A stretch of 64,000 nt of DNA from Glebionis coronaria (Eukaryota > Streptophyta > Magnoliopsida > Asterales > Asteraceae), in assembly GCA_025667525.1 (NCBI GenBank), contig CM046876.1, positions 24,887,224-24,951,223 on the forward strand, written 5' to 3'. The notes below the pieces were generated by a model. The model saw only the letters and a program-made list of their open reading frames with translations, ran no database searches and had not been told where the DNA came from. Positions 11,748-24,300 of the stretch are shown here, in pieces; positions within the stretch are counted from its first letter, which is position 1, and every line of letters begins with the position of its first letter. The position numbers and the translations under genes were made by a program.

Positions 11748-14700
11748 TTAGTTCATGGGAAACGTGGTGAGGGATGGAATCATCTCATGAGAGATGTCCT
11801 CACCAAAGTACAACTTCACTCGTTTTCCGTTCACCTTAAAATTAGGTCCATTAGGTTGAGCGAGCTCGAGAGTACCATATGGAAAAATTTGGGCAATGGT
11901 GAATGGGCCGGACCAACGAGATTTCAGCTTGCCCGAAAAGATTTTCAACCGAGAGTTAAAGAGTAAAACTTTGTCTTCAACTTGGAACTCTCGGTTTTTA
12001 ATCTTAGAGTCGTGAATGAGCTTAGTCTTTTCCTTATAGATCAAATAATTTTCATAAGCCTCATTTCGGAGTTCATTCAGCTCATTGAGTTGGATCTTGC
12101 GTAGGTCACCGGCTTTGTTGATATCGAAATTAGCCCACTTCAAGGCCCAGTAAGCCTTGTGCTCCAACTCAATGGGGAGGTGGCACGCTTTCCCGTACAC
12201 GAGACGATATGGTGTACAACCAATCGGAGTCTTGTATGCGGTACGAAAAGCCCACAAAGCATCATCAAGTTTATCAGCCCATGAGGCACGATGCTCTCCC
12301 ACGGTTCGTTCAAGAATTCGCTTTAATCCTCGGTTAGAGATTTCAGCCTGGCCATTAGTTTGTGGGTGGTAGGCGGTGGAAAGATGATGATTTACACCAT
12401 ACTTAGCCATGACTCTTGCGAATTGGTCATTGCAAAAATGAGTCCCGCGATCACTAATAATGGCACGAGGCACACCGAATCTAGCGAACAGCGATTTCAA
12501 AAAGTTACAAACCACCCTTGCGTCATTAGTGGGTAAAGCTTTGGCTTCAACCCATTTGGAGACGTAGTCAACGGCTACAAGGATGTATTTGTTTCCTTTA
12601 GAGGAAGGGAATGGCCCCATAAAGTCGATACCCCAAACATCAAAGATTTCACATTCTTGAATGAAATTCTGAGGCATCTCGTCTTTATGTGTGATCTTGC
12701 CTTGTTTTTGGCAAGCATCACAACATTTAACCATCTCGTGAGCATCACGATAAATGGTGGGCCAATAAAATCCCGAGTCAAACACTTTTTTGGCGGTGTA
12801 GTTGGGACCAAAGTGACCATCGGTGGGTCCTTTGTGGCAAGCGTCAAAGATTTCCAAAGCTGCCGGTCCATCAACACATCGGCGAATAATCAAATCAGCA
12901 CATTGTTTGAATAGATACGGGTCATCCCAAAAGTAAGTCTTAATGTCTTTGAAGAACTTCTTCTTTTGTTGGGATGTTAACCCGTCAACGAGAATTCCAC
13001 CCGCCAAGTAGTTTGCAATGTCTGCAAACCACGGGGTTTCATCAGAAGTCGAGTTGATAGACATTAAGGTCTCCAGGGGAAAAGAATCATTGATTTCTTT
13101 GTTCGGATGACCTCCTTGGTAAGGATCCTCAAGTCTACTGAGATGATCCGCGGCTAGGTTTTCAGCTCCCTTCTTATCACGAATTTCGATTTTAAATTCT
13201 TGAAGTAGCAAAACCCAACGAAGAAGTCTTGGTTTGGAAATTTGCTTAGTCAACAAGTACTTCAACGCGGAATGATCGGTATAAACGATTGTGGTGGAAA
13301 GGACAAGATAGGGGCGGAACTTTTCAAAGGCATAGACAACAGCTAAAAGCTCTTTTTCGGTTGTCGTGTAATGCAATTGAGCCCCAGTCATTGTCTTGCT
13401 AGCGTAATGGATCGGTTGGAAGTGTTTGTTCACTCTTTGGCCCAAAACCGCTCCAATAGCAAAGTCGCTAGCATCGCACATCAACTCAAAGGGTAGCTCC
13501 CAATTAGGGGTAACCAAGACCGGTGCCTTAGTTAGCTTATCCTTAAGAAGATTGAAGGCTTCGATACACTCTTTAGAAAAGATAAAAGGAGTATCTTTTT
13601 CCAAGAGGTGGGTCATTGGGCGAGCGATTTTAGAAAAATCTTTTATGAAACGACGGTAGAAGCCCGCATGACCGAGGAAACTTCTCACACCCTTCACGGT
13701 TGAAGGTGGAGGCAACTTAGAGATAACATCGACTTTAGCACGGTCCACTTCAAGACCGGCTTTGGAGATCTTGTGTCCTAGCACGATGCCCTCTTTTACC
13801 ATGAAATGGCATTTTTCCCAATTAAGAACAAGGCGAGTGTCTTCACACCGCTTAAGCATACGTTCTAAATTGGCAAGGCAAGCAGAGAAAGAATCACCAT
13901 AAACCGAGAAATCATCCATGAATACTTCCATAGTTTCTTCAACCATGTCATGGAAGATAGCCATCATACATCTTTGGAACGTCCCAGGAGCATTGCATAA
14001 ACCAAAAGGCATGCGTTTGTAAGCAAATGTTCCATAGGGACTAGTGAATGTGGTCTTCTCTTGGTCTTTGGGATCGATGGGAATTTGAAAATACCCGGAG
14101 AAACCGTCTAAAAAGCAGTAATAGTAATTACCAGCTAGACGCTCGAGCATTTGATCCATGAAAGGAAGAGGAAAGTGATCTTTTCTCGTGGCATCATTGA
14201 GCTTGCGATAGTCGATACAAACTCTCCACCCAGTAACGAGACGAGTGGGAATCAACTCGTTGTGTTCATTGGGAACAACGGTTATTCCGCCCTTCTTGGG
14301 CACACAATGGACAGGACTTACCCAAGGCGAAACCGAAATAGGGTAAATCAAGTCGGCATCAAGAAGTTTGATAACCTCTTGTTTGATGATGTCATGAATG
14401 CGAGGACTAACCCTTCTTTGGCTCTGGATTGCGGGTTTAAAGTCATCTTCCATGAGAATCTTGTGAGTACAAAAGTTTGGATCAATTCCGCGGATATCAG
14501 AAATTTTCCAAGCAATTGCCTTCTTATGATCTTTAAGCACGGCGATGAGGCGAGATTTCTCTTCTTCTTTCAAGGCCTTAGCAAAGATGACGGGCGACTT
14601 CTTCTTATCTTCAAGGAACACATACTCGAGATGGGGCGGCAACTCCTTGAGTTCTAAATCCGGAGGATTTTTGATGGTAGGCGTATTCAAAGTCGGTGCA

Positions 14701-17426
14701 TCGATAGCAATAGCCTTGGGAGATGGTGGAGAAATATTGTCTTCTTTAAGAAGGTTCTCAATGAGGCGAAGATCTTCATCCCAATCGGTGGGAGAATCGT
14801 CATGTTCTAAGTTCACATCTCCCATGGTGGCTTCCAAATCTTTCCAAAGGAAATCACTTTCTCCAAATAGAGATAGTGATGAATCAATAGAGGAAACGGT
14901 CTCAACATTGGGAAGAGGGGTAGGAATACTTTTACAAGCATCTTTGAAGTGTTCTTCACAAGCCTCATCAAGAACGTCAATAAAATTAACACTCTCGTAT
15001 GAATAAGGCTGTTTAGAAAGCTTTCCCATGTTGAAGACAATTTTATCGTCACCCACTCTCATGATAAGCTCACCGGCTTTAATATCGATGAGAGTGCGAC
15101 CGGTCCTCAAGAATGGACGACCAACGATCAATGGCACACGAGGGTCCATGTCGTAGTCAATGACAATGAAATCGGCAGGAAAAGTGAATTTGTCGACTCC
15201 CACAAAGACGTCTTCGGCTATCCCCACTGGATAAGCAACCGTACGTTTAGCTAATTCCAAAGTCATTTTGGTGGGGACTAGCTCAGGGAGAGATAATTGC
15301 TTCCAAACGCTTAAGGGCATTAAGTTAATACTGGCACCTAGATCGGCTAGGGCCATGCAATTCTCTACTCCCGGGAAGTTGCAAGGGATTAAGAAACGAC
15401 CCGGATCACCAAGCTTGGTTGGCAATTTCCTTAAGAGCACTGCAGAGCAATTCTCATTAAGTTGGGTGTTAGCAATATCAAGAAGCTTCTCCTTGTCGCT
15501 AAGAAGATCTTTGAACATTTTCGCGTACTTAGGCATGTGAGCGAGAGCCTCAGCGAAGGAGATGTTGAAATTCAATTGTTTAAACATTTTGAGAAAGTTC
15601 GAAACCTGAATATCGTCCTTGCTTCTGAGCTTCTCTTTCCTCAACCTTGAGGGATAAGGTATATCGGAAGAAGAGGAAGGCTTTGGAATAGTAGGATCAC
15701 TCACATCCTTGGGTGGAGGAGGGGTAGAAGTAAGAGGTGGAGAAATTGGGGAAGTAGAAGGTTGGGGAATAGGAGCAGGTGACTCGTTTTCCTTAGTCAC
15801 AATCACCAGTGGAGGTATAGGAAGCTCAGGTTCCTTGGTACCTTTGCCACTGCGAGTGGTGATTGCTTTCATCTCCCCTCTTGGATTCGCAACGGTGTTA
15901 CTCGGAAGAGTACCCGAAGAAGAGGATTGATTACCTTGGAAGAAACCAGCCATCATGTTCCTTAAGTCATTCGTTTGACTTGCCAAAGTGTTTCTCATAT
16001 CAGCTCGCAGATCGTTCCCTTGTTTCACCATGTCTGCTTTCAAGTTGAGCACTTCCCGTTGGAGATTGTCCACGATCACATCATTAGTCCTCATGTAGGT
16101 TCCAATATCTTGGTGTAATGCGGTGGGTTGGTTGGGAGGAGCATTGTAGGCGGGTGGTTGATAAGCAGGTTGTTGGTAAACTTGGTTGTTTCTTTGAGGT
16201 GGATATGGTTGTTTGTGAGGTGGTTGGTATGGTGCACGAGGTTGTTGTTGAGGAGGGCGATTAAGGTTTTGTTGTTGGTTTGGGTTGTTAGGAGGAAAAC
16301 TGGGCGGTGAGAGAAAGTTGTTTGAGCGGTAGCTAAGCAAGTTGCGGTCTCCTTGAGGACGAGCTTGATAAGCGGCCGGAGGATAGGTACCGTATGCTGC
16401 ATTCACATTCTCAGAAGGGTAGTCTTGGGTGGTGGTACAAGTGGTGTAAGAGTGAGGACCCTCGCATATTTCACATGGTTGGCTAACAACATTGACTTGA
16501 GCGTCTTGAGCGTTTTTAGCGTTGATGCTGTTGGTGTTGTTAGCGGTGTGGGTAACAAGCGATTCAAGAAGCGTAGTAATTTTGTCAAGTCGCTTGTCGC
16601 TGTCACTAGTACTAGCACTAGCGGAATTGGTCCGCACACTCTTGGTTTGCACACGAGACTTATTCTCAATAATATCCCAAGCGGCATTGGAAGTCTTAAC
16701 CAAAATATTACCCCCCGAGGCACTATTTAGTGAATCTTGGTCATTCATGCTTAAACCATTATAAAAAGTATTAATTTGGTTCACTTTGGTAAAACCATGT
16801 TGTGGGCACTTTCTTAAAAGATCTTTAAAACGGTCCCAAGATTCACCAAAAGATTCATCGTACTTTTGTTCAAAATTGATAATTTTATTCCGCAAAGCGG
16901 TAGTACGAGAGGGTGGGAAAAAGTAGTTTATGAACATGGTCTCCAAATCCATCCACGTCAGAATACTTTGTGGCGGTTCCTTTGCAAGCCAATGCCGGGC
17001 TTGTCCCTCTAAAGAAAAGGGAAAAAGTTGTAAACGGATTACCTCTTGTGGAACACCATTGAATTTGACCGTATTCGTGAGTTGGAAGAACCGTTTGATG
17101 TGGTCATAAGGATCATCAATGGTACGCCCCAAGAATGGTTGAGCAGAGACCATCTGAATAAAGCCAGATTTGAGCTCAAAGTTGTTAGCTGCAATCGCGG
17201 GTATGACAATTGGATCATTGTTGCCATCTACATGTGCTTGCAAAAGTTCAATCATAGGGCGATTATCCGGTAGAGGCTCATTGTTGTTGTTATTATTGTT
17301 GTTGAGAGGTGGATTGTTATTGTTGTTATTGTTTTGAGGTGGGTTATTGTTGTTGTTGTGTACACCGGCCATGTCTAAGTCTTCGAGAGGCTCGGGCTCT
17401 TGATAAGACGTTGATCGTGTACGCAT
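11748..17426 (-). CDS. gag-pol: Athila-type gag-pol polyprotein, intact frame
   Basis: One uninterrupted frame of 1892 residues starting [10 protein letters not shown]. The first ~50 residues include asparagine runs encoded by GTT/ATT-rich DNA (17278-17357). The gag retrotransposon domain is at about 95-230. A zinc knuckle is at C318, C321, H325, C330; residue 322 is Glu here but Gly in the second copy. Protease has D-L-G-A-S with Asp695. Reverse transcriptase has Asp1107 (FLDGF) and FMDD (Asp1171, Asp1172). RNase H has Asp1318 in CDAS. Integrase has an HHCC finger at about 1525-1571 and the D-D-35-E triad Asp1601, Asp1659, Glu1695. Gag and pol are fused without a frameshift, and no chromodomain or env is seen. 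It would make the capsid, protease, reverse transcriptase and integrase of a retrotransposon particle. All catalytic residues I checked are present. Confidence 0.95.
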   Translation of the reverse strand: MRTRSTSYQEPEPLEDLDMAGVHNNNNNPPQNNNNNNNPPLNNNNNNNNEPLPDNRPMIELLQAHVDGNNDPIVIPAIAANNFELKSGFIQMVSAQPFLGRTIDDPYDHIKRFFQLTNTVKFNGVPQEVIRLQLFPFSLEGQARHWLAKEPPQSILTWMDLETMFINYFFPPSRTTALRNKIINFEQKYDESFGESWDRFKDLLRKCPQHGFTKVNQINTFYNGLSMNDQDSLNSASGGNILVKTSNAAWDIIENKSRVQTKSVRTNSASASTSDSDKRLDKITTLLESLVTHTANNTNSINAKNAQDAQVNVVSQPCEICEGPHSYTTCTTTQDYPSENVNAAYGTYPPAAYQARPQGDRNLLSYRSNNFLSPPSFPPNNPNQQQNLNRPPQQQPRAPYQPPHKQPYPPQRNNQVYQQPAYQPPAYNAPPNQPTALHQDIGTYMRTNDVIVDNLQREVLNLKADMVKQGNDLRADMRNTLASQTNDLRNMMAGFFQGNQSSSSGTLPSNTVANPRGEMKAITTRSGKGTKEPELPIPPLVIVTKENESPAPIPQPSTSPISPPLTSTPPPPKDVSDPTIPKPSSSSDIPYPSRLRKEKLRSKDDIQVSNFLKMFKQLNFNISFAEALAHMPKYAKMFKDLLSDKEKLLDIANTQLNENCSAVLLRKLPTKLGDPGRFLIPCNFPGVENCMALADLGASINLMPLSVWKQLSLPELVPTKMTLELAKRTVAYPVGIAEDVFVGVDKFTFPADFIVIDYDMDPRVPLIVGRPFLRTGRTLIDIKAGELIMRVGDDKIVFNMGKLSKQPYSYESVNFIDVLDEACEEHFKDACKSIPTPLPNVETVSSIDSSLSLFGESDFLWKDLEATMGDVNLEHDDSPTDWDEDLRLIENLLKEDNISPPSPKAIAIDAPTLNTPTIKNPPDLELKELPPHLEYVFLEDKKKSPVIFAKALKEEEKSRLIAVLKDHKKAIAWKISDIRGIDPNFCTHKILMEDDFKPAIQSQRRVSPRIHDIIKQEVIKLLDADLIYPISVSPWVSPVHCVPKKGGITVVPNEHNELIPTRLVTGWRVCIDYRKLNDATRKDHFPLPFMDQMLERLAGNYYYCFLDGFSGYFQIPIDPKDQEKTTFTSPYGTFAYKRMPFGLCNAPGTFQRCMMAIFHDMVEETMEVFMDDFSVYGDSFSACLANLERMLKRCEDTRLVLNWEKCHFMVKEGIVLGHKISKAGLEVDRAKVDVISKLPPPSTVKGVRSFLGHAGFYRRFIKDFSKIARPMTHLLEKDTPFIFSKECIEAFNLLKDKLTKAPVLVTPNWELPFELMCDASDFAIGAVLGQRVNKHFQPIHYASKTMTGAQLHYTTTEKELLAVVYAFEKFRPYLVLSTTIVYTDHSALKYLLTKQISKPRLLRWVLLLQEFKIEIRDKKGAENLAADHLSRLEDPYQGGHPNKEINDSFPLETLMSINSTSDETPWFADIANYLAGGILVDGLTSQQKKKFFKDIKTYFWDDPYLFKQCADLIIRRCVDGPAALEIFDACHKGPTDGHFGPNYTAKKVFDSGFYWPTIYRDAHEMVKCCDACQKQGKITHKDEMPQNFIQECEIFDVWGIDFMGPFPSSKGNKYILVAVDYVSKWVEAKALPTNDARVVCNFLKSLFARFGVPRAIISDRGTHFCNDQFARVMAKYGVNHHLSTAYHPQTNGQAEISNRGLKRILERTVGEHRASWADKLDDALWAFRTAYKTPIGCTPYRLVYGKACHLPIELEHKAYWALKWANFDINKAGDLRKIQLNELNELRNEAYENYLIYKEKTKLIHDSKIKNREFQVEDKVLLFNSRLKIFSGKLKSRWSGPFTIAQIFPYGTLELAQPNGPNFKVNGKRVKLYFGEDISHEMIPSLTTFPMN

Positions 17427-17619
17427 GCACCTGCAAAAGAACTAACAAAGCAAACAAGAAATATTTTTGGCTTTTTTATGTTTTTTTTTACTTTTTAGGA
17501 TTTTTGAAAATTTTATATTTTTTAGGATTTTTGAAAGTTTATATGAAAAAGTAACGTTCACGGTGAACGGATCCCAAAATCCAAGTTCTCACAAAAAACT
17601 GTTAATCTTAACGAGAAGA

Positions 17620-17635
17620 GCCGGCAGCGGCGCCA
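17620..17635 (-). other. Primer-binding site, tRNA-Asp type, copy 1
   Basis: The minus strand reads TGGCGCCGCTGCCGGC, two bases after the 5' LTR. It matches the complement of the 3' end of plant tRNA-Asp, as I recall it, except for C in place of T at position 9 and at the last base. tRNA-Asp priming is common in plant Ty3/gypsy elements. The leader from here to the gag start (17427-17619) is short and AT-rich, with no other feature. Confidence 0.75.
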
Positions 17636-17870
17636 TTTTATACAATGGTTTTCATTGGTTCAGATTTAATCTCGGAATCTTCTCGAATTGATTCACAGCT
17701 CAATGTGGAATGATTTGTTCTTGGTGACAAATAGTGGGTTTGGTTTTCTATGTTACTAAGAAGGTAAATGTGTAAGGTAATTAAAAGTAAACTAGAAGTA
17801 ATTAATTAATAAAAGTAAAACTTGAATACAAATTAAATAAAACAGTAACAGTAAATAACCTTAAAAATGC

Positions 17871-18288
17871 TTGATTCGGAATGTGGCTTGATCCGGAATA
17901 AATCAGACAAAAAGCTCCATGCGGAATAAATAAGCTATTCAGAATAAATGTGCTATGCGGAATAAAAAGCTTATGCGGAATAATTAGGCTACTCGGAATA
18001 ATGATCCTATCCGGAATAATTACGCTACTCAGAATAATGATCCTATCCGGAATAATTAGGCTACTCGGAATAAATGGTGCTACCCGGAATAAAATTTGCT
18101 ATTCGGAATAATTGACTACTCGGAATATTTGAGCTACTCGGAATAATGAGTCATTCGGAAGAAATGGCTATGCGGAATAATGGGCTTATTCGGAATAAAA
18201 ATATATTCCGAATATAGGAAACTGATCCGGAATATATAAAATATTCCGGATAAAGGACACTGATCCGTGCTTGATTCGGAATACCTGG
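17871..18288. repeat. CGGAAT motif array inside the 5' LTR, copy 1
   Basis: Same array as in the 3' LTR, with one CGGAATA unit lost by the 16-bp deletion near 18075 and several motifs mutated to CAGAAT. It lies downstream of the predicted transcription start and so in the RNA leader. Confidence 0.83.
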
Positions 18289-18691
18289 ACGAAGAACAGT
18301 AAACAGAAACCAAAAACAGGGGAAAACGATTTTATAAAAAATCAACCAAGTTTTTAACCAAATCTTAATCAAAACTAATCACAAATCATCTACTAACCAT
18401 AAACATTAAATCCCAATCATAAAAACACAAAACCCACTTACTTTAGAAGATCAAAATCAACCAAACAAGAACTTTAAAACTTTAAATCAAAGAACAAGAT
18501 GAACAAGATTAAATGGAAAGATTATATTGATGATTAAGGTTTAAACAATCAAAGGAAAAAGATTAAAAGCTTACAAGATGAAGGATTCAACAAAATGAAA
18601 AATCATCAACACCTTAGTGGTGTTGGCTTCCTACGAAAGAAAAGAAGAAACTGGGAAATGAAAACTAGTCCCAAAAGTGTGAGGGTGATTT

Positions 18692-18701
18692 CCTTTTATA
18701 G
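18692..18701 (-). promoter_or_regulatory. TATA-like box of the Athila promoter, copy 1
   Basis: The minus strand reads CTATAAAAGG in the 5' LTR, in the right orientation to drive the genomic RNA, with a start expected about 30 bp downstream near 18665. The motif is conserved in all four LTRs of the window. Confidence 0.6.
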
Positions 18702-21312
18702 GCCAAGTGGTTGGTTGGTGAGTGGGCTTTCTCCCTTTCTTCTTGTCTTCTCGTCTTTTCAGAAAAGTTGACGTTTTCGATTCTGATTCGGGATTTGTCG
18801 GCGATTAAATTCAACTCGTCTTTTAATTTCTTCGTTTAATAGACTTGAGTTTCTTCGACATATGTAAATCTTCCATCTTTGGTCCTTTTCTTCGATAAAT
18901 CTTCAAATAGGCCCATTGACTTCCAATCTTTTGCATCTCTCGGACAATAGACTTCGTCTTGAGTCTTTTTCCTTGATAAAACCCGTTCAATCCCATGTTT
19001 TCTTCAATATTCATCCGGTTGTCTCTGAAAACACAATAAACACAAAAACCACGCATAATTCCAAACAAATGATATTAAACACGCGTTTTGGTCTTGTTTT
19101 AGTAAGAAATAAGTGGTAAAAGGATGGGTGTTTCCACACCTATCACATATCGACTCATCAGTTGAGCCTCTAACGTATAACCGTAACATATCGACTCATC
19201 TTGAACCTCTAACGTGTAACCCTAGCATATCGACTCATCAGTTGAACCTATAACGTATAACCGTAACATATCGACTCATCAGTTGAACCTCTAACGTATA
19301 ACCCTAGCATATCGACTCATCAATTGAACCTCTAACGTATAACCCTAGCATATTGACTCATCAGTTGAACCTCTAACGTATAACCGTACCATATCGACTC
19401 ATCAGTTGAACCTATAATGTATAACCCTAGCATATCGACTTAGTAGTTGAACCTCTAACGTATAACCGTAGCATATCGACTAATCAGTTGAACCTCTAAC
19501 GTATAACCGTAACATATCGACTCATCAGTTGAACCTCTAACGTATAACCCTAGCATATCGACTCATCAGTTGAACCTCTAACGTATAACCGTAGCAGATC
19601 GACTCATCAGTTGAACCTATAACGTATAACCCTAGCATATCGACTTAGCAGTTGAACCTCTAACGTATAACCGTAGCATATCGACTAACCAGTAGAACCT
19701 CTAACGTATAACCGTAACATATCGACTCATCAGTTGAACCTCTAACGTATATCCCTAGCATATCGACTCATCAGTTGAACCTCTAGCGTATAACCGTAAC
19801 ATATCGACTCATCAGTTGAACCTCTAGCGTATAACCCTAGCATATCGACTCATCAGTTGAACCTCTAACGTATAACCCTAGCATTCTAGCATATCGACTC
19901 ATCAATTGAACCTCTAACGTATAACCGTAACATATCGACTTATCAATTGAACCTCTAACGTATAATCCTAGCATATCGACTCATCAGTTGAACCTGTAAC
20001 GTATAACCATAACATATCAACTCATCAGTTGAACCTCTAACGTATAACCCTAGCATATCGACTCATCAGTTAAACCTCTAACGTATAACCCTAGCTTATC
20101 GACTCATTAGTTGAACCTCTAACGTATAACCGAAACATATCGACTCATTAGTTGAACCTCTAACGTATAACTGTAACATATCGACTCATCATTTGAACCT
20201 TTAACGTATAACCCTAGCATATCGAATAATCAGTTGAACCTCTAACGTATAACCGTAACATATCGACTCATCAGTTGAACCTCAAACGTATAACCCTAGC
20301 TTATCGACTCATCAGTTGAACCTATAACGTATAACCGTAACATATCGACTCATCAGTTGAACCTCTAACGTATAACCCTAGCATATCGACTCATCAGTTG
20401 AACCTATAACGTATAACCCTAGCATATCGACTCATCAGTTGAACCTCTAACATATAACCGTAGCATATCGACTCATCAGTTGAACCTATAACGTATAACC
20501 CTAGCATATCGACTTATCAGTTGAACCTCTAACGTATAACCGTAGCATATCGACTCATCAGTTGAACCTCTAGCGTATAACCGTAACATATCGACTCATC
20601 ACTTGAACTTGTAACGTATAATCCTAGCATATCGACTCATCAATTGAACCTCTAACGTATAATCGTAACATATCGACTCATCAGTTGAACCTATAACGTA
20701 TAACCCTAGCATATCGACTCATCAATTGAACCTCTAACGTATAACCGTAACATATCGACTCATCAGTTGAACCTATAACGTATAACCCTAGCATATCGAC
20801 TCATCAGTTGAACCTATTACGTATAACCCTAGCATATCGACTCCTCAGTTAAACCTCTAACGTATAACCGTAACATATCGACTCATCAGTTGAACCTATA
20901 ACGTATAACCCTAGCATATCTACTCATCAGTTGAACCTCTAACGTATAACCGTAGCATATCGACTCATCAGTTGAACCTATAACGTATAACCCTAGCATA
21001 TCGACTTAGCAGTTGAACCTCTAACGTATAACCGTAACATATCGACTAATCAGTTGAACCTCTAACGTATAACTGTAACATATCGACTCATCAGTTGAAC
21101 CTCTAACGTATAACCCTAGCATATCGACTCACTAGTTGAGCCTCTAACGTATAACCGTAACATATCGACTCATCAGTTGAATCTCTAACGTATAACTCTA
21201 GCATATCGACTCATCAGTTGAACCTATAACATATAACCGTAACATATCGACTCATCAGTTGAACCTCTAACGTATAACCCTATCATATCGACTCATCAGT
21301 TGAACCTATAAC

Positions 21313-24300
21313 GTATTACCCTAGCATATCGGCTCATCAGTTGAACCTCTAACGTATAACCGTAGCATATCGACTCATCAGTTGAACCTATAACGTATAA
21401 CCCTAGCATATCGATTTAGTAGTTGAACATCTAACGTATAACCGTAGCATATCGACTAATCAGTTGAACCTCTAACGTATAACCGTAACATATCGACTCA
21501 TCAGTTGAACCTCTAACGTATAACCCTAGCATAACGACTCATCTGTTGAACCTCTAACGTATAACCGTAACATATCGACTAATCAGTTGAACCTCTAACG
21601 TATAACCCTAGCATATCGACTCATCAGTTGAACCTCTAACGTATAACCCTAGCATTCTAGCATATCGACTCATCAGTTGAACCTCTAACGTATAACCGTA
21701 ACATATCGACTTATCAATTGAACCTCTAACGTATAACCCTAGCATATCGACTCATCAGTTGAACCTCTAACGTATAACCATAACATATCGACTCATCAGT
21801 TGAACCTCTAACGTATAACCCTAGCATATCGACTCATCAGTTGAACCTCTAACGTATAACCCTAGCTTATCGACTCATTAGTTGAACCTCTAACGTATAA
21901 CCGTAACATATCGACTCATTAGTTGAACCTCTAACGTGTAACCGTAACATAACGACTCATCATTTGAACCTTTAACGTATAACCCTAGCATATCAAATCA
22001 TCAGTTGAACCTCTAACGTATAACCGTAACATATCGACTCATCAGTTGAACCTCTAACGTATAACCCTAGCATATCGACTCATCAGTTGAACCTATAACG
22101 TATAACCGTAACATATCGACTCATCAGTTGAACCTCTAACGTATAACCCTAGCATATCGACTCATCAGTTGAACCTCTAACGTATTACCCTAGCATATCG
22201 ACTCATCAGTTGAACCTCTAACGTATAACCGTAGCATATAGACTCATCAGTTGAACCTATAACGTATAACCCTAGCATATCGACTTAGTAGTTGAACCTC
22301 TAACGTATAACCGCAGCATATCGACTAATCAGTTGAACCTCTAACGTATAACCGTAACATATCGACTCATCATTTGAACCTCTAACGTATAACCCTAGCA
22401 TATCGACTCATCAGTTGAACCTCTAACGTATAACCGTAACATATCGACTCATCAATTGAACCTATAACGTATAACCCTAGCATATCGACTCATCAGTTGA
22501 ACCTCTAACGTATAACCCTAGCATATCGACTCATCAGTTGAACCTCTAACGTATAACCGTAGCTTATCGACTCATTAGTTGAACCTCTAACGTATAACCG
22601 TAACATATCGACTCATTAGTTGAACCTCTAACGTGTAACCATAACATATCGACTCATCATTTGAACCTTTAACATATAACCCTAGCATATCGAATCATCA
22701 GTTGAACCTCTAACGTATAACCGTAACATATCGACTAATCAGTTGAACCTTTGACGTATAACCCTAGCATATCGACTCATCAGTTGAACCTATAACGTAT
22801 AACCGTAACATATCGACTCATCAGTTGAACCTCTAACATATAAGCCTAGCATATCGACTCATCAGTTGAACCTCTAACATATTACCCTAGCATATCGACT
22901 CATCAGTTGAACCTCTAACGTATAACCGTAGCATATTGACTCATCAGTTGAACCTATAACGTATAACCCTAGCATATCGACTTAGTAGTTGAACCTCCAA
23001 CGTATAACCGTAGCATATCGACTAATCAGTTGAACCTCTAACGTATAACCGTAACATATCGACTCATCAGTTGAACCTCTAACGTATAACCCTAGCATAT
23101 CGACTAATCAGTTGAACCTCTAACGTATAACCGTAACATATCGACTCATCAGTTGAACCTCTAACGTATAACCCTAGCATATCGACTCATCAGTTGAACC
23201 TCTAACGTATAACCCTAGCATATCAACTCATCAGTTGAACATCTAACGTATAACCCTAGCTTATCGACTCATTAGTTGAACCTCTAACGTATAACCGTAA
23301 CATATCGACTCATTAGTTGAACCTCTAACGTGTAACCGTAACATATCGACTCATCATTTGAACCTTTAACGTATAACCCTAGCATATCGAATCATCAGTT
23401 GAACCTCTAACGTATAACCGTAACATATCGACTCATCAGTTGAACCTCTAACGTATAACCCTAGCATATCGACTCATCAGTTGAACCTATAATGTATAAC
23501 CGTAACATATCGACTCATCAGTTGAATCTCTAACGTATAACCCTAGCATATCGACTCATCAGTTGAACCTCTAATGTATTACCCTAGCATATCGACTCAT
23601 CAGTTGAACCTCTAACGTATAACCGTAGCATATCGACTCATCAGTTGAACCTATGACATATAACCCTAGCATATCGACTCATCAGTTGAACCTCTAACGT
23701 AAAACCCTAGCATATCGACTCATCATTTGAACCTCTAACGTATAACCGTAACATATCGACTCATCAGTTGAACCTCTAACGTATAACCCTAGCATATCGA
23801 CTCATCAGTTGAACCTCTAACGTATAACCCTAGCGGTCTAGCATATCGACTCATCAGTTGAACCTTTAACGTATAACCGTAACATATCGACTTATCAATT
23901 GAACCTCTAACGTATAACCCTAGCATATCGACTCATTAGTTGAACCTCTAACGTATAACCCCAGCTTATCGACTCATTAGTTGAACCTCTAACGTATAAC
24001 CGTAACATATCGACTCATTAGTTGAACCTATCGACTCACAGTTGAACCTCTAACGTATAACCCTAGCTTATCGACTCATTAGTTGAACCTCTAACGTATA
24101 ACCGTAACATATCGACTCATTAGTTGAACCTCTAACGTGTAACCGTAACATATCGACTCATCGTTTGAACCTTTAACGTATAACCCTAGCATATCGAATC
24201 ATCAGTTGAACCTCTAACGTATAACCGTAACATATCGACTCATCAGTTGAACCTCTAACGTATAACCCTAGCATATCGACTCATCAGTTGAACCTCTAAC

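Larger units (their letters stand above)
8284..19145 (-). mobile_element. Athila-type Ty3/gypsy LTR retrotransposon, copy 1
   Basis: A complete element of 10862 bp transcribed from the minus strand. In transcriptional order it has: 5' LTR 17638-19145, primer-binding site 17620-17635, gag-pol 11748-17426, a 1.9-kb non-coding stretch, polypurine tract 9808-9822 and 3' LTR 8284-9807. Outer ends are TG...CA on the minus strand, flanked by the 5-bp duplication CATAT. The lineage call rests on the Athila-like gag, the D-L-G-A-S protease, an FMDD reverse transcriptase motif, the absence of a chromodomain, and a long 3' non-coding region. The LTRs differ at about 33 of 1508 aligned positions plus one 16-bp indel (hand count), so the insertion is fairly young. 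The open frame suggests it could have been active recently. Confidence 0.95.
17638..19145 (-). repeat. 5' LTR of Athila copy 1
   Basis: 1508 bp, 16 bp shorter than the 3' LTR because of a deletion near 18075 that the second copy lacks. The inner end on the minus strand is CCATTGTATAA, not the TATCA seen in the other LTR. With the TATA box at 18692-18701, U3 would span about 19145-18670, leaving a transcribed LTR part of about 1 kb that includes the CGGAAT array. Confidence 0.94.
7662..23391 (+). repeat. Segmental duplication, copy 1 (left part of ~40.6-kb unit)
   Basis: This stretch reappears at 48259-64000 in the same orientation. The offset is 40597 at the left end, 40598 after a 1-bp indel near 9945, 40612 after a 2-bp and a 16-bp indel in the right LTR, and 40609 after a 3-bp indel near 21670. 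It covers satellite, a whole Athila element and more satellite. The left edge is invisible in this copy because it lies inside the continuous satellite array. The match is still running at the window end, so the copy is probably longer than the part visible here. Confidence 0.97.

Noticed and set aside
14151..15006. Plus-strand frames of 168 and 153 codons opposite pol
   Set aside because: They are antisense shadows of the gag-pol frame and recur in copy 2 for the same reason.
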